Assembly: GCA_938003835.1 (NCBI GenBank)
Contig: CALKXJ010000002.1
Coordinates: 124,001 to 188,000, forward strand
Length of the DNA: 64,000 nucleotides
Source of the DNA: an uncultured Bryobacteraceae bacterium
Lineage (GTDB): Bacteria; Acidobacteriota; Terriglobia; Bryobacterales; Bryobacteraceae
Direction: 5' to 3'
In this document: positions 17,328 to 23,839 of the stretch, in pieces
Numbering within the stretch: the stretch's first letter is position 1
Layout: every line of letters starts with the position of its first letter
The notes under the pieces: generated by a model
What the model was told of the DNA's origin: nothing
The model's input: the letters and a program-made list of their open reading frames with translations, nothing else
Databases searched by the model: none
Made by a program: the position numbers and the translations under genes

Positions 17328-18217
17328 GGGCGCCGGTCTCGGTCCTGGCGCTCATTGCGGCTGCACTTTGTGGTGCCGCCCAGACGCCTGGGCCGGTGAT
17401 GGTGGTGGCGGCGAACTCGCGGGATTATCTCTATGGCGCGGGCGGGACGCTGGCGCGGATGGTCGCCGAGGGGCGCCCGGTCTACGTGCTCCTGTTCGGC
17501 AGCGAGGACAAGGACGCTGTCGGGCTGGCGCCGGCCCGGGCCCGCCTGGCCAACAACGCCGACGGCGAGCGGGCAGCCCGGGTGCTTGGCGTCAAGGAGG
17601 TGCTCTGTCTCGGCTATCCGAGCGGAGAGTTCGGGCAGATCTCGACCAGCGAGCTGCGCAACCACGTGATGACGATGTTCCGCGTCTGGAAGCCGGAGAT
17701 CCTCTTCTTCCCGGACTGGTACATACACTATCTGGACGACAAAGATACTTACTGGGTCGGGCGCATGGCCGAAGAGGCGCCCTACGGCGGAGGCAGTTAC
17801 TTCCTCCAGGAGATGACCTATATCGGCTATCCCGGCTATGCACCGCGCCAGTATTACTTCTACAGTCCTTACCGGCCGTACCGGCCGAGGGAGGGAGGCG
17901 AGGGCCCCGCGTCGCTTCGCGCGGTGGATATCACCTCGACGATGGAAGTGAAACTGCGCGCCATCGCCGAGCTCAAGACAGCCAACCAGCTCTACGCCCT
18001 TCAGACGCGGGAGCGCCTTCGCGCCGCGGGCCGATCGGGCAAGCGAATGGCCGAGCTGACGCCGGAGACGGCGGCGGAACTGGCGCGCGCCTTCGCCGAG
18101 GAGCTCGCCGCCGAAATCGGCCGCAAACACGGCTTCCGTTACGCGGAGGAATTCAACCACCTGGGCAGTCGGCCTCTCGTGCCGGAGCATGTTCGGGAAA
18201 GGGCCAAGCGGCGCTGA
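17324..18217 (+). CDS. Secreted PIG-L-family paralogue E, metal site degenerate
   Basis: 297 residues with a signal peptide (VLALIAAALCGAAQ). It is similar to D along its whole length (YGAGGTLARM, LCLGYPSGEFGQIST, YFYSPYRPYRPREGGE). The loop is ANSRDY (30-35): Asn31 in place of His, Arg33 in place of the base Asp, and Asp34 retained. The distal ligand is Thr in DKDTYW. Two of the three metal ligands and the base are therefore lost, as in C. The end carries KHGFRYAEEFNHLG, matching HGLEFGEEFNYVG in D and TRFKYAEEFHYAG in C, a tail not obvious in A and B. The shared tail and the shared Asp-Tyr change suggest C, D and E form one subfamily. Confidence 0.86.
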   Translation: MRAPVSVLALIAAALCGAAQTPGPVMVVAANSRDYLYGAGGTLARMVAEGRPVYVLLFGSEDKDAVGLAPARARLANNADGERAARVLGVKEVLCLGYPSGEFGQISTSELRNHVMTMFRVWKPEILFFPDWYIHYLDDKDTYWVGRMAEEAPYGGGSYFLQEMTYIGYPGYAPRQYYFYSPYRPYRPREGGEGPASLRAVDITSTMEVKLRAIAELKTANQLYALQTRERLRAAGRSGKRMAELTPETAAELARAFAEELAAEIGRKHGFRYAEEFNHLGSRPLVPEHVRERAKRR

Positions 18218-18226
18218 GGGCAGGTC

Positions 18227-19873
18227 TCAGTCCTGCTCGAAGACGACGTCCACCGGAATCGAAGCGCCGCCCAGGCGCTCCAGGTCGGCCTCGAGCTCCG
18301 GAGCGAGGATCCCCGTTTCTTTGACGAAGCCTGCGGCTGCCTGATAATCGCCGTCACCTTGCAAGCGTAAGAGGCGTCCGGCGAGATCGGCGATGGCGCC
18401 TTGCATGCGGCCCACGTCGACGCGCCAGGCACCTACCCGGTCATCGCGGGCAATTGCCTGCGCCCTGATCAGGTGATGGAAAGCAATCAGATTGGCGATG
18501 CCGTGCGCGCTCGAGGCCCCGAAACGCACGGACCGGAAGATTCCGGCGAGATAAGTCACGTAGTAATCGAGCAGATCCGTCCGTTCCAGCTCCCCGCGGG
18601 CCGCGAGCCGGCCGATGATATAGAGTCCAAGGACGTCGGCTTTGCACTCTTCGAGCGCCGAGTAAGTGTCCTTGAGGGCTTCGCGAACGGTGAGCTTGCC
18701 GTCGAGCGTGCGCTTGATGCCCAGACCATGAGCCACCTCGTGGAACAGCACGTTGGCGAAGAAAGCGTCGAAGTGAACGCGCGGGCGCTGGTCGGCGGCA
18801 ATCAGCCGATCTGCAATCGGCACGAGGATCTTGTCGAACTTGGCGCGCATGGCGTTGCGGAGCTGGAGGCGGCGCGTGCCTTTTCTGAGCTGCACCTCTT
18901 CGTCGTTGGGCAGGTTGATGGCGATCGTCTTGCTCCCGGCGTTGCAGTCCCCGGCATAATAGAGCGCATCGTAGACGTTCAGGTCCGACGCCGTGCCCGG
19001 GGTCTCCCTCTTGTAGGCGTCCGGGACCGGCAGGCCACGCTGGAGCTCGCCGAGCATGGCGGCGTAGCGCGCCAAGCGCCGGCTCCATTCCTTGTCCTTG
19101 ACCAGAACGAAGGCCTCGTACGCCGCCTTGTAGCCGAACAGGCGGTCCTCGTAGGTCTCGATCGGCCCGATGACGATGTCGAGCCTGTTCGTTTTCATGT
19201 CCATCCAGGCCAGATCGCTCGGCTGGTACTTGTCGGTGAGGAGCGCCTCGGCGCGCAGCTCGAGGTATCGCCTGAGGCCGGCGTCTTCGGCCAACCTGGC
19301 CGCTTCGCGCAGGTTCCGCGCCGCCACCTCCAGCAGCAGGCCGTACGCCTGGTGGTAAGGTTGCGCGATGAGCGCGCCGGCGGCGTCCCGGCGCACGAGC
19401 GTGTACAGGCTCTGGAGCGCGCGGCCGCCGTCAGGGGCTTTCTTTACGGCCGCCTCAAACTCCTCTTTCGTCATGTCCGGCGGGTAGAAGTTCGCCCCCG
19501 GCGGTTTCGGAGAGAAGCCGTCGAGAAACGGAACGTTGCCTTCGAGCCGGTCCCAGGGCCCGTAGTTGATCTCGACGTAGCGGCGGGCGTCGGGATCCCT
19601 CACTTTGGCCAACAACGTGAGTTTGTCGCCGTAGGCTTGAAGCCAAAAGAGTTCGTCCATGACCCTGGCGGCGTTCTTGAGCAGGGGGATCATCTGGCGC
19701 TCACGCTCGGTAAGGCCGCTCAAATCCGCTTCCAGGCGCACCACGGCGTACTTGTTCAAGCGTTGTTTCATAGGCAAAGGGATCGCTTCACGGGAATCCT
19801 GCCGGCTGCCGCAGCCGGTGACCGCGGCCAGGACGAGGGCGGCGACGAGAAGCGGTCGTCTGGATCGGGACAT
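18227..19873 (-). CDS. M49-like zinc peptidase lipoprotein
   Basis: 548 residues from the ATG at 19873. A longer opening to 19939 lacks a signal sequence. The N-terminus RRPLLVAALVLAAVTGC is a lipoprotein signal with a VTGC lipobox (Cys21). The zinc site is FHEVAHGLG followed about 40 residues later by EECKADVLGLY, similar to the EECRAE motif of dipeptidyl peptidase III (M49). Classic M49 enzymes have HExxxH, whereas this has HExxH spacing. Length and context (NYGPWDRLEG, GDCNAGSKTIAINLPND) fit the bacterial DPP-III-like group. It is probably anchored in the periplasm and acts on small peptides, or may be non-peptidolytic. It is convergent with PIG-L paralogue E, 9 bases apart. Confidence 0.75.
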   Translation of the reverse strand: MSRSRRPLLVAALVLAAVTGCGSRQDSREAIPLPMKQRLNKYAVVRLEADLSGLTERERQMIPLLKNAARVMDELFWLQAYGDKLTLLAKVRDPDARRYVEINYGPWDRLEGNVPFLDGFSPKPPGANFYPPDMTKEEFEAAVKKAPDGGRALQSLYTLVRRDAAGALIAQPYHQAYGLLLEVAARNLREAARLAEDAGLRRYLELRAEALLTDKYQPSDLAWMDMKTNRLDIVIGPIETYEDRLFGYKAAYEAFVLVKDKEWSRRLARYAAMLGELQRGLPVPDAYKRETPGTASDLNVYDALYYAGDCNAGSKTIAINLPNDEEVQLRKGTRRLQLRNAMRAKFDKILVPIADRLIAADQRPRVHFDAFFANVLFHEVAHGLGIKRTLDGKLTVREALKDTYSALEECKADVLGLYIIGRLAARGELERTDLLDYYVTYLAGIFRSVRFGASSAHGIANLIAFHHLIRAQAIARDDRVGAWRVDVGRMQGAIADLAGRLLRLQGDGDYQAAAGFVKETGILAPELEADLERLGGASIPVDVVFEQD

Positions 19874-19897
19874 GATGGATTGCGGCTCCCCTGAACG

Positions 19898-19903
19898 ATT
19901 GTA
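19898..19903 (-). promoter_or_regulatory. Candidate -10 element (TACAAT)
   Basis: TACAAT on the minus strand, 24 bases before the ATG of the M49-like lipoprotein gene. Weak -35. Confidence 0.3.
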
Positions 19904-19953
19904 TCGATCGAGGCGGCGGCGGGCCGGCGCGTGATTCAATGAGGAGCAAAGCC

Positions 19954-21237
19954 ATGCCCCAACTCAAGCTTGTGACGCTCGATCCGGGCCACTTCCACGC
20001 GGCCCTGGTGCAGAAGGAGATGTACGAGGGGGTCTCTCGCCGGGCCTCGGTCTTCGCGCCGCTTGGCCCGGACTTGTTGGCGCATCTCGGGCGCATCGTT
20101 AAGTTCAACACGCGGCGCGAGAACCCGACCGCGTGGGAGCTGGAGGTGTTCGCCTCGCCCCGCTTCCTCGAGGAAATGACCGGGCAGCGCGCCGGCGACA
20201 TCGCCGTCATCGCCGGGCGGAATCGCGCCAAGATCGACTACATCGAGCGCGCCTCCGGAGCGGGCTACCACGTTCTGGCCGACAAGCCCTGGATCATCCG
20301 CTCGGCGGATCTGGCCCGGCTCGATGGGGTGCTCGAGCGAGCCGCCGCCAGTGGCCTTGTGGCTTACGACATCATGACCGAGCGCTACGAGATCACCTCG
20401 ATCCTCCAGCGGGAGCTCGTGCGCGATCCGGCGGTGTTCGGCGAGGTCGTGGAGGGCAGCGCGAGCGAACCTGCGGTCTCGCTGCGCAGCGTGCATCATA
20501 TTGCCAAGCTGGTCGCCGACACGCCGCTCCTGCGGCCGGCGTGGTTCTTTGACGTCGCCGAGCAGGGCGAAGCGCTGGCCGACGTCGGCACGCACCTGGT
20601 GGATCTGGTCGCCTGGACGCTGGCGTCCGAGGTGGAGTTGGACTACCGTACCGACATCGAAGTCCTCACAGGCGAGGGATGGCCGACCGTGCTGACGCTC
20701 GAGGAGTACCGCCGCGTGACGGGCGAGCCCGCGTTCGCCGACTCACTCGAACGCTATGTTCGAAACGGCCGGCTCCATTACCTGTGCAACAACCGGGTCC
20801 GCTACAGGCTGCGGGGGGTGCACGTGACGGTGGAAGCGCTTTGGAACTATGAGGCCCCTCCCGGCGCCGGTGACACGCACTTCGCCTCCTATCAGGGCAC
20901 ACGCTCGCGCATCGAGGTCCGCCAGGGCGAGCCGGAGGGCTACCAGCCGGAGCTGTACGTGATTCCCTGCGAGGCCGGCATCGAGGAGGCGCTTACCCGG
21001 CGCATCGCCGCCCTTCAGCGCGACTGGCCGGGCACGGGCCTCGAGCGGCGCGAGCAGGAGTTCCGCGTCACGATTCCGGACCGTTACCGGGTCGGCCACG
21101 AGGCCCATTTCGCGCAGGTGGCCCGGCAGTTTCTCCGCTATGTGCGGGGCGAGGAGATGCTACCCGCCTGGGAGAAGGCAGCGATGCTCGCCAAGTACCT
21201 GGTGACCACTCGCGGGGTGGAGCTGCGGGCCGGCTGA
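19954..21237 (+). CDS. Gfo/Idh/MocA-type oxidoreductase with the Oxidoreduct_C-like C-terminus
   Basis: 427 residues from the ATG at 19954, chosen because AGGAG (19942-19946) sits 7 bases upstream; an ATG 5 codons earlier overlaps that site. The N-terminus is not a standard GxGxxG Rossmann start (VTLDPGHFHAALVQKEMY), but the later part has the family features: DIAVIAGRNRAKIDYIE, HVLADKPWII, YDIMTERYEITS, VHHIAKLV, GEALADVGTHLVDLVAW. No signal peptide, so it is cytoplasmic. Proteins of this type are usually annotated as putative NAD(P)-dependent sugar oxidoreductases of unknown substrate. It stands alone, with a strong hairpin after its stop. Confidence 0.83.
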   Translation: MPQLKLVTLDPGHFHAALVQKEMYEGVSRRASVFAPLGPDLLAHLGRIVKFNTRRENPTAWELEVFASPRFLEEMTGQRAGDIAVIAGRNRAKIDYIERASGAGYHVLADKPWIIRSADLARLDGVLERAAASGLVAYDIMTERYEITSILQRELVRDPAVFGEVVEGSASEPAVSLRSVHHIAKLVADTPLLRPAWFFDVAEQGEALADVGTHLVDLVAWTLASEVELDYRTDIEVLTGEGWPTVLTLEEYRRVTGEPAFADSLERYVRNGRLHYLCNNRVRYRLRGVHVTVEALWNYEAPPGAGDTHFASYQGTRSRIEVRQGEPEGYQPELYVIPCEAGIEEALTRRIAALQRDWPGTGLERREQEFRVTIPDRYRVGHEAHFAQVARQFLRYVRGEEMLPAWEKAAMLAKYLVTTRGVELRAG

Positions 21238-21268
21238 ACCCGGCGCTCGAAGGGAACTCGGAAAGGAC

Positions 21269-21302
21269 AACGGGCCTCGGGGAGGGGAAGCCGAGGCCCG
21301 TT
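21269..21302. terminator. 12-bp perfect hairpin between convergent genes
   Basis: AACGGGCCTCGG (21269-21280) and CCGAGGCCCGTT (21291-21302) form a perfect 12-bp stem around a 10-base loop, 32 bases after the oxidoreductase stop. The stem is strong but no T-run follows on the plus strand; on the minus strand the flank is only mildly T-rich. The rest of the 260-base gap up to rhaB (21303-21497) shows nothing else I can name. Confidence 0.65.
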
Positions 21303-21497
21303 CGGAGGGGCAAGCGGCGAGCTGGGTCTCGCCGCCGGGGATGCTATTAAGTCAATGACGACTTAGTTGCCCTCTGAAGGGCATGTTGCGTGCCAAACCC
21401 AGCCCGTTGATTTCATTTGGGTTAACCGATCCGTGGCGGCGCGGGTGGGGAGAATCCCACACCCAATGCGGAACGCTCACCCACCCTGGGGAAACCC

Positions 21498-22976
21498 TCA
21501 ACCGGAGACGCCGGCTCCCAGCCGCTCGAATCGCGCGTAGGCCTCGTCCCAGGCGGCGGTATGCCGGGGCTCGAAACGTCTCAGGGGGAACGACTGGCGG
21601 ACGACCTCGCGCACATCTTGAAGCCCGCCGAGCAGGCCCGATCCCATCGCCTGGATCAGGACGTTGCCCGCCGCGGTCGCCTCGGCCGGCCCGGCGATCA
21701 CTTCCCGGCCGGTGGCGTCGGCGACGAACTGGTTGAGCACCTGGTTTTGCGAGCCGCCCCCGACGATGTGAATCACGGCGATCGGGCGTCCAAGGATCGT
21801 CTCCAGGCCTTCGAGCACCTGACGATAGCGAAGCGCCAGGCTTTCGAGAATCGACCGACACATCTCGCCCGGCTGTTCCGGCACCTCCTGGCCGGTCTTC
21901 CGGCAATAGTCGGCAATCCGCTCGGGCAGCCGCCCGGGTTCGAGGAAGACATCCGGCTGGATGACGGCGCGGAAAGCACGCGCGGCGCCGGCCATCTCGG
22001 CCAGTTGCGCGTAGCTATACTCGTTGCCCTGGAGCGCCCAGGCCCGCCGGCACTCCTGGAGCAGCCACAGCCCGGCAATGTTCTTGAGCAGGCGGATCTT
22101 GCCGGCGGCGCCGACCTCGTTGGTCAAGTTGTAGGCCAGCACGGCGTCGTTGATGAGCGGTTCATCCAGCTCGACGCCCATCAGCGACCAGGTGCCGGAG
22201 CTGATGTAGCACCAGCCGTCTCGCTCGGCCGGAACGGCAGCCACGGCGGAGGCGGTGTCGTGGCAGGCGGTGGTGAAAACGGGCGTATCCGGATCGAGAC
22301 CGGTCTCCTCGGCCACCTCGGCGCGAACGGGCCCGAGGAGCGTGCCCGCTTCGACGATCTCGCCCAGGATCCGCACCGGCAGGCCGAGCCGCTCGAACAG
22401 CTCCGTCGCCCAGCGCCGGGCCGCCGGATTGTAGAACTGCGACGTGCTGGCAATGGTGACCTCGACCTTCTGAACGCCCGTGAGCCAGTAGTTGAACAGA
22501 TCGGGCATGAACAGCAGGCGGGTGGCGATCTCGAGCGCGGGCGAGCCGGCCAGCTTCATCGCATAGAGCTGGCACAGCGAGTTGAGCTGCATGAACTGAA
22601 TGCCCGTGTGGGCGAAGATCTCCTCGCGCGGGACGGCCGCGCACAAGCGCTCCACCATGCCGTTGTTTCGGCTGTCGCGGTAGTGGCGGGGATTGTCCAC
22701 CAGCGCGCCGTCGGCGCCGAGCAGCGCAAAGTCCACGCCCCAGGTGTCGATCGCCACGCCGTCCAAGCCGAGCTTTCGTTCGCGCGCGACGATGCGCAGG
22801 CCCTGCTGGATCTCGTGCCATAGACGAAACGTGTCCCAGTACAGACCGGTCGGCAGACGCACCGGCGTATTCAGGAAGCGATGCAGCTCTTCGAGTTCCA
22901 GGCGGCCGTCGCCGATCGAGCCCAGCATGGCGCGGCCGCTTTCCGCACCGAGATCGAATGCGAGATAGCGCTTCAT
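21498..22976 (-). CDS. rhaB: Rhamnulokinase
   Basis: 492 residues from the ATG at 22976; a TTG two codons earlier is in frame. FGGY-type sugar kinase: phosphate-1 motif AFDLGAESGRAMLG, RhaB-typical RFLNTP and TGLYWDTFRLWHEI, catalytic Asp in DTWGVDFALL, HTGIQFMQLNSL, ATP-site SSGTWSLMG and GGGSQNQVLNQ. It phosphorylates L-rhamnulose to rhamnulose-1-phosphate in the cytoplasm. No rhaA, rhaD or regulator is in the window, so the pathway is completed elsewhere. A TATACT hexamer lies 12 bases before the ATG. It is divergent from phzF. Confidence 0.93.
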   Translation of the reverse strand: MKRYLAFDLGAESGRAMLGSIGDGRLELEELHRFLNTPVRLPTGLYWDTFRLWHEIQQGLRIVARERKLGLDGVAIDTWGVDFALLGADGALVDNPRHYRDSRNNGMVERLCAAVPREEIFAHTGIQFMQLNSLCQLYAMKLAGSPALEIATRLLFMPDLFNYWLTGVQKVEVTIASTSQFYNPAARRWATELFERLGLPVRILGEIVEAGTLLGPVRAEVAEETGLDPDTPVFTTACHDTASAVAAVPAERDGWCYISSGTWSLMGVELDEPLINDAVLAYNLTNEVGAAGKIRLLKNIAGLWLLQECRRAWALQGNEYSYAQLAEMAGAARAFRAVIQPDVFLEPGRLPERIADYCRKTGQEVPEQPGEMCRSILESLALRYRQVLEGLETILGRPIAVIHIVGGGSQNQVLNQFVADATGREVIAGPAEATAAGNVLIQAMGSGLLGGLQDVREVVRQSFPLRRFEPRHTAAWDEAYARFERLGAGVSG

Positions 22977-22988
22977 CGTCAAGTGTGT

Positions 22989-22994
22989 AGTATA
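22989..22994 (-). promoter_or_regulatory. Candidate -10 element (TATACT) close to the rhaB start
   Basis: TATACT on the minus strand with 12 bases to the rhaB ATG, implying a leader of about 5 bases. Confidence 0.35.
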
Positions 22995-23010
22995 CCGCCG
23001 GGCCTCTGTC

Positions 23011-23016
23011 TACACT
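23011..23016 (+). promoter_or_regulatory. Candidate -10 element (TACACT) close to the phzF-family start
   Basis: TACACT with 9 bases to the ATG at 23026. Transcription would start 2-3 bases before the codon. GAGG immediately after could alternatively act as a ribosome site if the true promoter lies further upstream. Confidence 0.3.
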
Positions 23017-23025
23017 GAGGAAAGC

Positions 23026-23811
23026 ATGCGGATTCCGATCTATCAGGTGGACGCCTTCACGAGCCGGCTCTTTCACGGAAATCCCGCGGCGGTCTGCCCG
23101 CTCGAGGCTTGGCTGCCCGGCGAGCTGCTCCAGGCGATCGCGGCGGAAAACAACCTCTCGGAAACCGCCTTTTTCGTGCGCGAAGGCGAGCGTTACCGGC
23201 TGCGCTGGTTCACGCCGGCGGTCGAGGTCGCACTTTGCGGGCACGCCACGCTCGCGGCGGCTTTCGTCATTTTCAACCGCCTAGAACCGGAAGCGGGGCG
23301 GGTCGCCTTTGACACGCTGAGCGGCGAACTCGCCGTCACGCGCGCGGGGGAACTCCTGGTAATGGATTTCCCGTCGAAGCCGCCGAGGCCGTGCGAGCCG
23401 CCTGCGGGCCTGCTCGAGGGGCTAGGAGGCGAGCCGATCGAAGTGCTCAAGGCCGATTCCTTTCTGGTGACCTACGAAGACGAGCGGGCCGTGGCCGCCC
23501 TCCGGCCGGATTTCCGCACCTTGGCCGAGCTCGAGGCAGCGGTGATCGTCGCTGCGCCGGGCGAGGAGGTGGACTTCGTTTCACGCTTCTTCGCGCCGCC
23601 CTATGGCATCGACGAAGATCCGGTGACCGGCTCGGCGCACTGCACGCTGATACCGTTCTATGCGCAGCGCCTCGGCAAGTCCCGGCTGAAGGCGCGCCAG
23701 ATCTCGCGCCGGGGCGGTGAGCTGGACTGCGAACACTTGGGCGAGCGGGTGAAGATCGCCGGCGAAGCGGTGCTGTATCTGGAAGGTACACTCATTCTGA
23801 ACGATCTCTGA
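23026..23811 (+). CDS. PhzF-family isomerase/epimerase
   Basis: 261 residues with the two-lobed PhzF fold. N-terminal lobe: YQVDAFTSRLFHGNPAAVCPL, with the catalytic Glu46 in NNLSETAFFV, then the CGHATLAAAF loop. C-terminal lobe: GIDEDPVTGSAHC, which contains the conserved second-lobe residues. The family includes PhzF (DHHA isomerisation in phenazine synthesis) and many enzymes of unknown substrate. No other phz genes are present, so phenazine synthesis is not implied. It is divergent from rhaB and followed 28 bases later by the glycosidase gene. Confidence 0.9.
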   Translation: MRIPIYQVDAFTSRLFHGNPAAVCPLEAWLPGELLQAIAAENNLSETAFFVREGERYRLRWFTPAVEVALCGHATLAAAFVIFNRLEPEAGRVAFDTLSGELAVTRAGELLVMDFPSKPPRPCEPPAGLLEGLGGEPIEVLKADSFLVTYEDERAVAALRPDFRTLAELEAAVIVAAPGEEVDFVSRFFAPPYGIDEDPVTGSAHCTLIPFYAQRLGKSRLKARQISRRGGELDCEHLGERVKIAGEAVLYLEGTLILNDL

Positions 23812-23839
23812 CTATCGATTCCGGAGGCTCGAAGAAACC

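Noticed and set aside
21303-21497. Possible CRISPR or repeat array in the widest intergenic gap
   Set aside because: No direct repeats of regular spacing are present; only short inverted repeats such as GTGGG/CCCAC around 21445-21460 are visible.
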